A stretch of DNA of 64,000 bases from AG-339-G14 sp902553315 (GCA_902553315.1 CACDKN010000001.1:1-64000), one strand, 5' to 3'; shown: positions 1-9,088, counted from the stretch's first letter. Notes: generated by a model not told the origin, from the sequence alone. A program made the numbers and translations.

Positions 1-367
1 GTTTTATGCTCGATAAAAACCTTTTTACAAAGATATTCAGATCATAAGGCAGATATTGGTGTGCTAAATCATTTCCATAAAGTTTATTAATCTGTCGTGA
101 TCCAGTAAGAGTTGAAACAGTTAAAAAGATTTTAGAATTAGGATGTCGCTTTTTAATTTCTTTAACCAATAAACTGGCTACTTTTACTTCACCAACAGAG
201 ACTGCGTGTATCCATATGGGTTTTTCTGTGAAACTATTTTCAGGATTAACTTTTCCTAGTCTTTCTTTTATTCTCGATACCTCTGAGAGATTAAATTCTT
301 TTTTAGAAAACAATCTCAAAATCGCAAAAGGGAAAAGGACATATAAAAAAAGATTGTAGAAAAACAT
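1..367 (-). CDS. waaA: 3-deoxy-D-manno-octulosonic acid (Kdo) transferase, N-terminal part
   Basis: This is the first 122 codons of a minus-strand gene that runs off the left edge. The start is the ATG at 367. A short hydrophobic N-terminus (residues about 2-17) would anchor it in the inner membrane. It is followed by the WaaA hallmark IWIHAVSVGEV and by LTVSTLTGSRQ, both typical of the GT-B N-terminal domain that binds lipid IVA. The family transfers Kdo from CMP-Kdo to the lipid A precursor. The gene diverges from an lpxL-type acyltransferase, so the two form a lipid A pair around a 74-base gap. The catalytic C-terminal half is outside the window, so the number of Kdo units added cannot be judged. 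Confidence 0.9.
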   Translation of the reverse strand, partial: MFFYNLFLYVLFPFAILRLFSKKEFNLSEVSRIKERLGKVNPENSFTEKPIWIHAVSVGEVKVASLLVKEIKKRHPNSKIFLTVSTLTGSRQINKLYGNDLAHQYLPYDLNIFVKRFLSSIK

Positions 368-441
368 TCTACGTGCATTTTATCAGAGGCAAATATGCAA
401 AATACTCTAATTAGCAATTTTGAGTAAGTTAAAATAAATTA

Positions 442-1335
442 ATGAAAATATTGGAATTTTTTATATATGCTTTATTGAAGACTTTAAATATGCTTCCCAG
501 AAGCGTCCAATATTCATTGGGGAAATTTCTAGGGCATATTTTTTTTAGAGTCCTTGAAGAAAGAAGAGAAATTTCAAGATGGAACTTAAAAAAATGCTTT
601 CCTGAAAAAAAAGATGAAGAGATAAAAATTATTTTAAAAAAGAGTTTTTTACTTTTAGGAGAGTCGCTTTTTGATTTTTTGAACGCATTTTGGGCTTCAG
701 ATAATAAACTCAAGGAACAATTAATAAATTTTGATCAAATAAAAAAAGTTTCAGATCACAAAGATCCTTCGAGGGGCAAATTACTACTATTCATGCATAC
801 TCCTAACTTAGACTTAGTGGTAAGAATGGCCTCATTATTTATGCCTGTCTCAGGAATGGCTCGGCCACAGAGTAATAAGATTGTTGATAATTTATTTAAG
901 GCAAGTCGAAAAAAATTTACTGAGAGGATTTTTAACCCAAATGAAATTTTAGATCTTTTAGATTTTCTAAAAAATGGTAAAGCATGTTTATATGCCCCAG
1001 ATCAAGATTATGGTTATAAGAGCTCAATTTTCGTGGAATTTTTTGGGCACAAAGCTTTGACGGTAAAATTTCCCTACATAGCAGCAAAAAAAGCTGATTG
1101 CGATGTGTATTTATTCTCTCTAGAAAAAAAAGATTCAAAATACGAGGTCAATTTAGATAGAGTAATTTTGAAAGGTCATAAAATGGAAGAAGATTTAAGG
1201 GAAATAAATTTAAGAATTGAAGAAAAGATAAAGAAAAATCCTGAAAATTATTTATGGTCTCATAGGAGATTTAAAAATAGACCAGAAGGGGAAAAGTCTT
1301 TTTATCCGGTAGACCTTTTAAGAAAAAGAAGTTAA
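442..1335 (+). CDS. Lipid A biosynthesis lauroyl/myristoyl acyltransferase (LpxL/LpxM/HtrB family)
   Basis: This 297-residue protein has the usual family length. It has a hydrophobic N-terminus and the HX4D acyltransferase motif HTPNLD (His119, Asp124). Further on it has the DQDYGYKSSIFVEFFG block that is characteristic of HtrB-type enzymes. Such enzymes add a secondary acyl chain from acyl-ACP to Kdo2-lipid IVA at the inner membrane. Divergence from waaA supports this role. LpxL and LpxM cannot be separated by eye, so no symbol is given. The last 18 bases overlap the 3' end of the convergent panC, and no terminator separates the two genes. Confidence 0.9.
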   Translation: MKILEFFIYALLKTLNMLPRSVQYSLGKFLGHIFFRVLEERREISRWNLKKCFPEKKDEEIKIILKKSFLLLGESLFDFLNAFWASDNKLKEQLINFDQIKKVSDHKDPSRGKLLLFMHTPNLDLVVRMASLFMPVSGMARPQSNKIVDNLFKASRKKFTERIFNPNEILDLLDFLKNGKACLYAPDQDYGYKSSIFVEFFGHKALTVKFPYIAAKKADCDVYLFSLEKKDSKYEVNLDRVILKGHKMEEDLREINLRIEEKIKKNPENYLWSHRRFKNRPEGEKSFYPVDLLRKRS

Positions 1336-2172
1336 GTCTAAAATTAAGTTGTCAATTAGTCTTACTTCTTTGTAAAAAACTGCAATTGCAATCAAAACAA
1401 ACTTAGTATCCGATTTTATTTCCTCCAGAGTTTCGGAATCCGAAATATCAAGATAATCAATCTTAAACCCTTCCTTTTCAATTTTCTTTTGGAATTTTTT
1501 TTGTATTAAATTAAGATCGCTTAGCGATAAATTCATATTTTTTTGATAGCTAAGTTCAATGTCATTTTTTATTTCATTTAGAAATTTAAAGATCAAGGAA
1601 GCGTGAATTGTTTCATTTTCACTGAGGTAATTATTTCGAGACGAGAGTGCTAAACCTTTTTCGTCTCTTTCAGTAGAAGCCGATAAAAATTTTATTTGAT
1701 ATTTTTTTTGCTTGATCAACTGTTTGATAATTAACTGTTGTTGAAAGTCTTTCATACCAAAAACACAAGCATCGGGGTTTATTAACTCAAAAAGCCTATT
1801 AACAATTGTAATGACCCCATCAAAATGTCCAGGTCTTGACTTGCCACATAACTTATTGGCAAATGGCGCAATAAGAGATTCTATATTTTTTAGAATTTCA
1901 CTTTGCGAAGGAATAAAAACTCCATGACAATTATTTTCTTCTAAAATTTCTAAATCTCTTTCCAACGACCTTGGATATTTATCTAAATCTTCGTTGGGGC
2001 CAAATTGAAGCGGATTTACAAAAATTGAGACTACAGGGTTGTAGTTTTTTTTTAATGCGGTCTTTAATAAGCTTATATGTCCCGCGTGCAAGTTTCCCAT
2101 TGTTGGTATCAATGCAAAAGGCTTTTTGAAAGGAATCGTTGAAAGTTGATTTAAAGATTGAACTTTGATCAC
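1318..2172 (-). CDS. panC: Pantothenate synthetase
   Basis: PanC condenses pantoate with beta-alanine, using ATP, to make pantothenate for CoA. The 284-residue protein shows the nucleotidyltransferase signature IPTMGNLHAGH (residues 22-32, with the HIGH-like HAGH), then GKSRPGHFDGV, the VFGMKDFQQ block and the LSSRN block. These are all standard for the family. The start is GTG, which shares its first G with the TAG stop of panB, so the two are translationally coupled. The 3' end overlaps the convergent acyltransferase gene by 18 bases. Confidence 0.95.
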   Translation of the reverse strand: MIKVQSLNQLSTIPFKKPFALIPTMGNLHAGHISLLKTALKKNYNPVVSIFVNPLQFGPNEDLDKYPRSLERDLEILEENNCHGVFIPSQSEILKNIESLIAPFANKLCGKSRPGHFDGVITIVNRLFELINPDACVFGMKDFQQQLIIKQLIKQKKYQIKFLSASTERDEKGLALSSRNNYLSENETIHASLIFKFLNEIKNDIELSYQKNMNLSLSDLNLIQKKFQKKIEKEGFKIDYLDISDSETLEEIKSDTKFVLIAIAVFYKEVRLIDNLILDLTSFS

Positions 2173-2984
2173 TATTTAAAACAATGTTCCGTTGAAGGGT
2201 AAGCTCCACTTTTTACTTCAAGAACATAATTTCTTATGGCACTTTGAATTGTTTCCCCTTTTTCCAAAAAATTTTTAACAAATTTAGGCGGCGTATCCAA
2301 ACAAGTGATGCCAAGTAAATCATGTATCACCATTATCTGGCCATCGGTCAAAGATCCAGCTCCTATTCCTATAGTTGGAATGGACAATGCATCTACTATT
2401 TTTTCAGTTAACTCGACAGGTATACATTCTAGAAGGATAAGTTCTGCTCCCGCATTTTCTAGGTCTTTAGCCTCGGCTATAAATTTGTCATGAGAAGAAG
2501 GGTCTCTGCCTTGAACGAAATAACCGCCAATTCTGTTAATTGATTGAGGTGTTAACCCTAAGTGAGCACAAATAGGAATACCTTTATTGGCCAATAGTTC
2601 TGTTATTTTTAGAATCACCTCTCCTCCTTCTACTTTGATGCTATTTGCACCGCCCTGCATCAGTCGAGTCGCATTGGTGTAAGCAAGCTGCTCAGTTGCA
2701 TAACTCATAAAAGGCATATCAGCCATTATGTGTGCGTTAGAATTACCATTTTTGACGCATCTCAGATGATATAAAATATCTTCCATCGAAACAGGTACGG
2801 TTGAGTCATGACCTTGAATTACCATTCCGAGACTGTCTCCGACTAAAATTAGATCCACTCCAGCCTCACACATCATAGTGGTCATTGTTGATTCATAGGA
2901 AGTTAATGCAGCAAATTTTTTCCCTGAGCTTTTTAGGTCTCTTAAAGTTTGTAAAGAAATAGGTTTTATTGATTCCGATGACAT
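2172..2984 (-). CDS. panB: 3-methyl-2-oxobutanoate hydroxymethyltransferase
   Basis: PanB adds a hydroxymethyl group from methylene-tetrahydrofolate to ketoisovalerate, giving ketopantoate. The start at 2984 gives a 270-residue protein of normal length. An in-frame ATG further upstream (3056) would run into the neighbouring glycosyltransferase gene and has no homology value. Visible motifs are LVGDSLGMV (metal-binding Asp50), the ADMPF block, and GIGAG near the C-terminus. It is coupled to panC through a one-base overlap and follows the glycosyltransferase gene after four bases, so pantothenate synthesis is read from the same minus-strand operon. Confidence 0.95.
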   Translation of the reverse strand: MSSESIKPISLQTLRDLKSSGKKFAALTSYESTMTTMMCEAGVDLILVGDSLGMVIQGHDSTVPVSMEDILYHLRCVKNGNSNAHIMADMPFMSYATEQLAYTNATRLMQGGANSIKVEGGEVILKITELLANKGIPICAHLGLTPQSINRIGGYFVQGRDPSSHDKFIAEAKDLENAGAELILLECIPVELTEKIVDALSIPTIGIGAGSLTDGQIMVIHDLLGITCLDTPPKFVKNFLEKGETIQSAIRNYVLEVKSGAYPSTEHCFK

Positions 2985-2988
2985 TTTA

Positions 2989-3714
2989 TTATTTCCAGTT
3001 TTCTTTAATCCATGGAGTTGGCAGAACCTTTCTATACCATTTTCCACTTTTTCCAATCATTGCATCTGGGGGATTGGGTTTGCCATGGAAGATGATTATT
3101 TTAGCCGAAGAAGGAATTTTTGGAGGCTTAAAAAATTGTTTTAATCCTTTCTCTACACAATCTTTTTTAAAGCTTTTGCACCAATCTTCTGGCCAGTACT
3201 CTAAAGAATGATTCTTTTTCATGTAATCAGATAAAAATTCTTGTTCATTTCTAAACGACGTCTTTATTTTTTCAAAGTTTTCCCTGAAATGTTCCAAAAC
3301 ATCATAATACTTTCCAATTTCAAACCTATAAACCGAGCTGTTGCCTATAAAATTTTTTTTCCTGAAGTCTTTTATGATTAAAAAATCACCGGGGCGGTCA
3401 AAAAAAGCATCAATGTTATCTATGATAACTAGATCCAGATCCAAAAAAAGAGTTTTGCCGGAAAGATCATGCAAATTTGAAGCAAAGGTAGAGAGTTTCA
3501 TCCAACCTCTTTCAGGAATACCCTTAGGAAGATTTAAGCTAGGCAGATCAAACGATTCTATTGAATTTGACAAGCCTGATTTATTATCGGTAAAACAAAC
3601 AAATCTAAAGGGTCTCTTTAAATTTCTGTCGACCATGTTGTATAAAATATTTACATAGGAAGAATCGTATTTTTCTCCCCATTTCATACAAATAACATTG
3701 ACTTTATTTTCCAT
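2989..3714 (-). CDS. Glycosyltransferase with DxD motif (GT-A/GT8-like)
   Basis: This 241-residue protein begins with VNVICMKWG, and about 75 residues in carries FLDLDLVI, an aspartate-rich DxD-type metal and nucleotide-sugar site. Later blocks include NEQEFLSDYM and, near the end, IIIFHGKPNP. This pattern fits GT-A retaining transferases of the GT8 or mannosyl-transfer-like type. Donor and acceptor are unknown. The start at 3714 is preferred over one at 3750: it overlaps the alpha/beta hydrolase stop by 11 bases and begins at the conserved sequence. No transmembrane segment is seen. It lies between a hydrolase and panB. Confidence 0.75.
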   Translation of the reverse strand: MENKVNVICMKWGEKYDSSYVNILYNMVDRNLKRPFRFVCFTDNKSGLSNSIESFDLPSLNLPKGIPERGWMKLSTFASNLHDLSGKTLFLDLDLVIIDNIDAFFDRPGDFLIIKDFRKKNFIGNSSVYRFEIGKYYDVLEHFRENFEKIKTSFRNEQEFLSDYMKKNHSLEYWPEDWCKSFKKDCVEKGLKQFFKPPKIPSSAKIIIFHGKPNPPDAMIGKSGKWYRKVLPTPWIKENWK

Positions 3715-4600
3715 TTTCTTGTTCAAAAAAATTGATGGATTTTTTTGCAATTTCTTTAGGTTTTTCTATTAGAAAAAAATGGGTACCTTCGACTTCAAAT
3801 AATTTTATTTTCTCGTTTTTAGTAAGATAGTTTAAACCTACATTTGGAATCGTTGAATTCATACTAGCTTTAAGAATCAAGACAGGAACTTTTATGTTTT
3901 TTAAGGTTCTATAAGAATTTAATGAAACTGTTTCAAAAGTCTTCGCCTCCCAAGTCGGATCACAGCTCAATTTCATTGAATCGTTATGATCTTCCAAACC
4001 GCCTATCAAATAATCCTCAATTGAAGTTTCTGGCCAGGAAGCAAAAATACTCCTACCAACATAATGACTTTTTGCTTCTTCGAGATTCTTAAATTCACTT
4101 CTTCTTTTGGCGGCATAATGCGCAATTGTTGGTGATCGCCAAATATTAAATTTTTGACGAATTGAGGAAAAAAAAGCAGTTTTTGGATTATAAAGCAGTA
4201 CTGGATCCATAAGGGCCAAATTTTCTACTTCAAAGATGTTCCTTCTACAAATCTCTGCTGCCACAATTGCCCCCATAGAATGCCCTATGAAAGAAGCTTT
4301 TTTTATTTCTAATGCTTTTAAAATTAAAACTGCGTCGTCAGCATACTGGTCCCATGAGAATAATTTACTTGGATTAGCTTCTGCTTTAGATTTACCGTGA
4401 CCTCTTTGATCAAAGGCAATTAAAGTTCTCTTGCCTTCAAATTGGATGAAAAGCTCTTCGAAGAAATTATTGTAAGTTTCCAGATTTAATCCAGTAGCGT
4501 GAAAAAAAATGATTGGATTCAGATCATTCTCGCCTTCTTTTTTTAAATAAGAAAATTCTCCTGCCTCACAGGATATGGTTTTTCTGGCTTCAAATTTCAT
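3704..4600 (-). CDS. Alpha/beta hydrolase
   Basis: This is a 298-residue alpha/beta-hydrolase-fold protein. It shows the HATG oxyanion-type turn (residues 34-37), the FDQRGHGKS strand-loop, the nucleophile elbow GHSMG (Ser108) and a C-terminal catalytic His in EGTHFF (His274). A lid-like insert lies between about 140 and 230. The substrate cannot be told from the sequence; esterase, thioesterase or lactonase activity are all possible. The start at 4600 is chosen because it leaves 26 bases to the divergent methyltransferase, while longer in-frame starts would overlap that gene. It heads the operon hydrolase-glycosyltransferase-panB-panC. Confidence 0.85.
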   Translation of the reverse strand: MKFEARKTISCEAGEFSYLKKEGENDLNPIIFFHATGLNLETYNNFFEELFIQFEGKRTLIAFDQRGHGKSKAEANPSKLFSWDQYADDAVLILKALEIKKASFIGHSMGAIVAAEICRRNIFEVENLALMDPVLLYNPKTAFFSSIRQKFNIWRSPTIAHYAAKRRSEFKNLEEAKSHYVGRSIFASWPETSIEDYLIGGLEDHNDSMKLSCDPTWEAKTFETVSLNSYRTLKNIKVPVLILKASMNSTIPNVGLNYLTKNEKIKLFEVEGTHFFLIEKPKEIAKKSINFFEQENGK

Positions 4601-4626
4601 AAAGATTAATTTACTATCGATTAGAA

Positions 4627-5226
4627 ATGACATTAAACACTGTAAAAGGTTTTCTTGACAACACAGAAGGTAAAGAATTAGCGAAAATTGCAAAGCAGTG
4701 CTCGAGGCTAGGTCCTTGTCTAGAAATCGGAACTTATTGTGGTAAATCAGCTTTAATTATGGGCAGTGTTTGCAAAAAAAATAAAAATATACTCTTTACC
4801 GTTGATCATCACACCGGTTCTGAAGAACATCAATTAGGAGAGGAATACCATGATTCTGACCTTTTTGACCAAAATATCTCATGCTTCAATAGTCTTCCAG
4901 AATTTTTAAGAAATTTAAGAGAATCTAATTTAGCTAATTTTGTTTTACCAATAGTTGCTGACTCTGAAGAGATTTCTAAAAAATGGGAGATTCCCTTAGG
5001 AATGGTCTTCATTGACGGTGGGCATAGCAGAGAAAGTGCTAACGCAGATTACACAAATTGGGCTCCTCATATCGTGAAAAGTGGATTTTTGTTGATCCAC
5101 GATGTGTTTCCAGACCCAAAAGACGGCGGCAGACCGCCTTACGAAATTTTTTGTAAAGCCAAAAAATCTGGAAATTTTGAGGAGATTTCTCTTACAAAAA
5201 GTTTAGCGGTCTTAAAAAAAATTTGA
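4627..5226 (+). CDS. Class I SAM-dependent methyltransferase (Methyltransf_24 type)
   Basis: This 199-residue protein has the SAM-binding motif LEIGTYCGKSA (residues 32-42) and a later FIDGGHSRES with the acidic/His site seen in Methyltransf_24 and O-methyltransferase relatives, close to small-molecule or sugar O-methyltransferases. The substrate is unknown. It is the only plus-strand gene between two minus-strand operons that carry glycosyltransferases, and it diverges from the hydrolase across 26 bases. Its last 15 bases overlap the 3' end of the convergent toroid gene. A role in glycan or glycolipid methylation is inference from the neighbours. Confidence 0.8.
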   Translation: MTLNTVKGFLDNTEGKELAKIAKQCSRLGPCLEIGTYCGKSALIMGSVCKKNKNILFTVDHHTGSEEHQLGEEYHDSDLFDQNISCFNSLPEFLRNLRESNLANFVLPIVADSEEISKKWEIPLGMVFIDGGHSRESANADYTNWAPHIVKSGFLLIHDVFPDPKDGGRPPYEIFCKAKKSGNFEEISLTKSLAVLKKI

Positions 5227-6222
5227 AGTTGAATTGAATTCAAAAAGTGAATTAGCTGCAAGCACAACTGCAGCTGCCGTCCAGCTTGGCTTTTCGATTG
5301 GCCAAAACTTGTCATCTTTGTAAACATATCCTGTCCAAAAAAGTTTATCTTTTTGATCAATTAGTTTAGAAATATTTTCAAATATCTCCAAAGCCGCTTT
5401 TTTTTCATCTATTTTATTTAAAGCCAAAATCAACTCACATGATTCTGCGACCGTCACCCAAGGTTCTTCTGAAACGCATTTGCATCCTAAATCAGGCACA
5501 ACAAATTCATCCCATCTTTCGTTAATGATTTTTTTTGAGTCTTGTTTACTATGGATGCCACAAAGAACTGGGTAATACCAATCCATGCTGTAGCGAGCCT
5601 TACTCTCCCAAGTTCTGTCGAATCTTTCTGGTTTGTAAGTGATTGAATCTTTTAAATTTTTAATTTCTTCATTTAGGATAAATTCTTCATAGCCAAGAGT
5701 TTTTGCAATCTTGTTAAAATCATTTAAGCTTTTGAATATTGAAGCACAACCGGTCAACAAAGAATCATTCATCCACTCTTCGTTATTGTCTTTTGCCCAC
5801 AAAATGTCTCCTTCATCAGTTTGACCCGATATAACGAACTCAATTGATTTTTTTAGAGTTGGCCAAATTTTTTCTAAAAAACTTCGCTCTTTAAAATTTA
5901 AAAAATGATGAAGGGCTCCAGATGAAATATAAGCACAAAAATTTGTTTCTTTGTTGAAATTTGTTATTTTCTCGCCTTGATATTCTGAATACCAAGAACC
6001 ATCGTGCTCTTGCGAAGATATAAGCCAATCGAAACCTTTTAAAGCTTCATCTTTGAAATCGAGTAGATTCAAAGCCATTATAGACTCAACATGATCCCAG
6101 GGATCTACTTTTCCGTTAGGCTCCCAAGCTATTGCACCGAGCGTATTTTGACATTTTGCAATGTATTCACCTAGATAGTTTAATGATTGCTTATCCTTCA
6201 AATTAATTCTCTTTGTTTTCAA
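5212..6222 (-). CDS. Alpha/alpha-toroid protein (prenyltransferase/terpene-cyclase-like or GH-like), function unknown
   Basis: This 336-residue soluble protein is made of helix-hairpin repeats with a recurring glycine-aspartate-aromatic signature. Examples are SSQEHDGSWYS, SGQTDEGDILW and, near the end, DKLFWTGYVYKDDK. This is the pattern of alpha/alpha toroids such as squalene-hopene cyclase halves, prenyltransferase beta subunits and some glycoside hydrolases. The cyclase DxDD acid is not visible, so cyclase chemistry is unlikely. It is the last gene of the operon ilvE-GT4-methyltransferase-toroid and overlaps the methyltransferase by 20 bases. The tight coupling suggests it acts with the GT4 and methyltransferase on one substrate, but no function can be assigned. 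Confidence 0.65.
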   Translation of the reverse strand: MKTKRINLKDKQSLNYLGEYIAKCQNTLGAIAWEPNGKVDPWDHVESIMALNLLDFKDEALKGFDWLISSQEHDGSWYSEYQGEKITNFNKETNFCAYISSGALHHFLNFKERSFLEKIWPTLKKSIEFVISGQTDEGDILWAKDNNEEWMNDSLLTGCASIFKSLNDFNKIAKTLGYEEFILNEEIKNLKDSITYKPERFDRTWESKARYSMDWYYPVLCGIHSKQDSKKIINERWDEFVVPDLGCKCVSEEPWVTVAESCELILALNKIDEKKAALEIFENISKLIDQKDKLFWTGYVYKDDKFWPIEKPSWTAAAVVLAANSLFEFNSTSNFF

Positions 6223-6913
6223 AATACATTACGACGCTTTTGCCGATAAAAGGTTGGAGAAAATACTCCAAAATTTTTGTTATCAGAGGATTTTTGGTCA
6301 TGTCCCAAACCAAAAATGAATGATAAGACTTAATCAAAAAAGACTTTTCTTTGGTGTTCCAAAATAAACATTGCATCCACCAGTAAGGAGAGTGCAAAGC
6401 ATGAGCCCAATGTCTTTTTTTAAATTCAAAACCCAATGATTTAACATCCTCTTTTAATTTTTTATATTTAAAAATTCTTACGTGGCCGCCTGGTTCATTT
6501 TGATATTCCTTGCTTAATTTCCAACAAATCCATTCTGGAAAATATTTTGGAACGCTCAAGGCAAATGTTCCTCCGGGTTTAAGAACTCTCTTAATTTCTT
6601 TAAGAGCACTTTCGTAGTCAATGATGTGTTCAAGAACCTCTGAACAAACAACGTGGTCAAATTCATTGTTTTTAAATGGCAAATTTTTAGCATTAGTCAC
6701 AAAAAAATTACAACTCTTGGAATCGTTTTTTTCCTTGAATTGGTTAAAATTTTGTTTCGCTTTTAATACATCTTGAAAACCCATGTCGACTCCCACCACC
6801 TCTATATCTGTGTGCATATAGGCGCCGAAAGAATGTCTACCTTGACCGCACCCGACATCGAGCAACTTTTGATTTGGTGTAAAAATAAAATTTTTGTATT
6901 GAATGGTTTGCAT
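6203..6913 (-). CDS. Class I SAM-dependent methyltransferase (Methyltransf_11 type)
   Basis: This 236-residue protein carries the full Rossmann methyltransferase set: motif I LLDVGCGQGRH (residues 18-28), VVGVDMG with the acidic ribose-binding Asp, the post-motif VVCSEVLEHI, and RVLKPGGTFALSVP. The last two are typical of methyltransferases acting on lipids, quinones or sugars. A C-terminal hydrophobic and aromatic-rich region (about residues 165-230) may contact membranes. Its start shares one base with the GT4 stop (TAATG), and its end overlaps the toroid gene, so all three are translationally coupled. The acceptor is unknown. Confidence 0.85.
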   Translation of the reverse strand: MQTIQYKNFIFTPNQKLLDVGCGQGRHSFGAYMHTDIEVVGVDMGFQDVLKAKQNFNQFKEKNDSKSCNFFVTNAKNLPFKNNEFDHVVCSEVLEHIIDYESALKEIKRVLKPGGTFALSVPKYFPEWICWKLSKEYQNEPGGHVRIFKYKKLKEDVKSLGFEFKKRHWAHALHSPYWWMQCLFWNTKEKSFLIKSYHSFLVWDMTKNPLITKILEYFLQPFIGKSVVMYFENKEN

Positions 6914-8148
6914 TATTTTTTAAAAGATTTAATTGACTCTTCGTACACTTTGGTAACTTCGGAAGCAACAGTATCCCAATTTAGAAATCTAACTGCCCTT
7001 TCGTAACCTTTATCTGCTAATTTAGATTTTAACACTTCATCTTTAAATAATTTTTTAATTCCTTCTTCTAGTTGCAATGAGTCTTCTGTATCCACGACAA
7101 TCCCGCAATCTCCAATTACTTCAGGAATAGCCCCTCCATTTGTTGTAACAACTGCTTTGTTACAAGCCATGGCCTCGCCTACTGCGAATCCAAATCCTTC
7201 GTAGAGAGAGGGAATGACAACTAAATCCGCAGAACAATAGACATCTCTTACTTCATCAAAGGTTAAATCATTATTAAAAAAAACTTTTTTTTCTATATTT
7301 AATTCCATTATTTTCCTGTGGGTGTGGCCGCCTTCTTTCTTACCTCCAATTACATGAAGCTCAAGATCTGAATATTGTTTAGATAAATTTGAAAAAGCAT
7401 CCAAGAGAAAATCTAAGCCTTTAAGAGGAACGTCAGCACTTGCTGTCGTAACAATTCTCTTAGTTACAGTTTTATCGTTTTGAGGAAAAAAAATTTCGTT
7501 ATCAATGCCATTAAGAATGACCGAAATTCTTTTCAAATCTACCTTAAAATCTTCATGGATATCTTTCTTTGAAGAAGACGAAACTGCAATAATATTCTTT
7601 AAGCGTTTCGCAACAAAAGTCTGCATCCATAAAAATGAATGCCATCTAATTTTTAAAAGTTTTAAGAAAATAGATTTAATACTTTTTAATTCATATTTAA
7701 GATCTTTAGAGATTGGATGGTGAATAGTCGTGATCAAAGGAATTTTTTTTTGAAAATATAAAAGTTCGTAACATAAGCTTTGATTGTCATGAATCACATC
7801 AAATTCATTTAATTTATTCTTCAGAAGTTTTTTTATTCTCTTTCCGAATGTGTAAGGTTCAGAAAATCCTCCAGAGTTAATACTGATCCATTCATAAAAA
7901 TTAAGAAAATTTCTTAATTCTTTTATTGAAACATCTGAGAATTTATTTTTTTTACTGTATAAATCAAGGCTTGGCACCTTAACTAGCTTAACTCTTGAAT
8001 CTAAATCTGGATAAGGAGGGCCTGAAAATACAGTCACTTCATGCCCAAGCTTTACAAGAGACCTACTTAAATATTTGACATAAATTCCTTGTCCGCCAGA
8101 AAAAGGGTTACTTCTGTAACTAAGCAAAGCTACTTTCAAATTAGACAT
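6913..8148 (-). CDS. Glycosyltransferase family 4 (GT-B)
   Basis: This 411-residue GT-B enzyme has an N-terminal glycine-rich loop (SGGQGIYVKYL, residues about 18-28) that begins the acceptor domain. The C-terminal donor domain has the E-x7-E motif region PSLYEGFGFAVGEAMA and TNGGAIPEVIG. These features define retaining GT4 transferases that use nucleotide sugars. There is no signal peptide or membrane span, so it would act on the cytoplasmic face. It follows ilvE by 16 bases and is coupled to the downstream methyltransferase. The likely product is a methylated glycan or glycolipid; that is inference. Confidence 0.9.
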   Translation of the reverse strand: MSNLKVALLSYRSNPFSGGQGIYVKYLSRSLVKLGHEVTVFSGPPYPDLDSRVKLVKVPSLDLYSKKNKFSDVSIKELRNFLNFYEWISINSGGFSEPYTFGKRIKKLLKNKLNEFDVIHDNQSLCYELLYFQKKIPLITTIHHPISKDLKYELKSIKSIFLKLLKIRWHSFLWMQTFVAKRLKNIIAVSSSSKKDIHEDFKVDLKRISVILNGIDNEIFFPQNDKTVTKRIVTTASADVPLKGLDFLLDAFSNLSKQYSDLELHVIGGKKEGGHTHRKIMELNIEKKVFFNNDLTFDEVRDVYCSADLVVIPSLYEGFGFAVGEAMACNKAVVTTNGGAIPEVIGDCGIVVDTEDSLQLEEGIKKLFKDEVLKSKLADKGYERAVRFLNWDTVASEVTKVYEESIKSFKK

Positions 8149-8164
8149 TAAAATTATTTATGAC

Positions 8165-9088
8165 TTAACTTATTGGGGTGAGCCATTCAGAAAAAGTTGT
8201 TCTTTTTCCACGAACTTGATCAAAATATTTTCGTTGAAGAATAGTGGTAATTTTTCCTCTCTTACCATCGGCGATAAGACTATCATCAACCGATTTTATT
8301 GGAACCACTTCAGCAGCTGTTCCAGTAAAAAATAGTTCATCTGCTTGAAGAATTTCTTCTAATGAGAGTTTTTTTATATTTACCTTCAGTCCATCTTCTT
8401 CGGCTAAGCTGATAATACTCTTTCGAGTGATTCCATCTAGTGATGCATCTAAATCTGGAGTAAAAACTTCACCATCTTTTATCAGGAAAAGGTTTTCTCC
8501 AGATCCTTCGGAGATATTACCTTCGTCATCCAAAAGCAAAGCTTCGTCATAGCCCTCTTGCAAAGCCTCCTGTAAGGCCATAATTGACGTAACGTAATTG
8601 CCATTTACTTTTGATCTAGATACAAGATTATTGGTTTGTCTTTTGTAAGAAGAAATTTTAATTTTTATGCCCTTTTCAAATGCCTCAGGAGACATATAAC
8701 TGGGCCATTCCCAAGCAGCAACGATGCAATGCGTTTTCAAGTTATCAGCTCGCAAGCCCATACCCTGAGGCCCATAAAAACACATCGGACGAATGTATCC
8801 TTCCTTAAGGTTGTTCTTGGTAAAAATTTCTTTTTGGGCATTATTTATTTCACTCTTCGAGAAGGGAATTTGCATGTTAACTGCTTGAGCAGACTCAAAT
8901 AAACGGTTGGTATGATCTTCTAGTCTGAATATTTTAGTGCCTTCATCAGTTAAATAAGCTCTTACCCCTTCAAAAACACCAAGTCCATAATGTAAAGTAT
9001 GTGTCAAAACATGTATTTTTGCTTCAGCCCATTCGACAAATTCTCCATCCATCCATATGAATCCATCTTTAGTTTCAAAATCAGTCAT
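8165..9088 (-). CDS. ilvE: Branched-chain amino acid aminotransferase
   Basis: IlvE is a PLP fold-type IV transaminase that interconverts Val, Leu and Ile with their 2-oxo acids, using glutamate. The start at 9088 gives 307 residues, the normal length. Visible hallmarks are the N-terminal FIWMDGEFVEW, HTLHYGLGVFEGVRAY, the PLP lysine in SKVNGNYV, the EALLLDDEGNISEGSGENLF phosphate-side loop and FFTGTAAEV. It is the first gene of the minus-strand run leading into the GT4 cluster and diverges from algC across 41 bases. No leader peptide is seen in that short gap. Confidence 0.95.
   Translation of the reverse strand: MTDFETKDGFIWMDGEFVEWAEAKIHVLTHTLHYGLGVFEGVRAYLTDEGTKIFRLEDHTNRLFESAQAVNMQIPFSKSEINNAQKEIFTKNNLKEGYIRPMCFYGPQGMGLRADNLKTHCIVAAWEWPSYMSPEAFEKGIKIKISSYKRQTNNLVSRSKVNGNYVTSIMALQEALQEGYDEALLLDDEGNISEGSGENLFLIKDGEVFTPDLDASLDGITRKSIISLAEEDGLKVNIKKLSLEEILQADELFFTGTAAEVVPIKSVDDSLIADGKRGKITTILQRKYFDQVRGKRTTFSEWLTPIS

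Noticed and set aside
2985..3056. Longer N-terminus for PanB starting at 3056
   Set aside because: It would overlap the glycosyltransferase gene by 68 bases and adds residues not seen in PanB; the start at 2984 gives the normal length.
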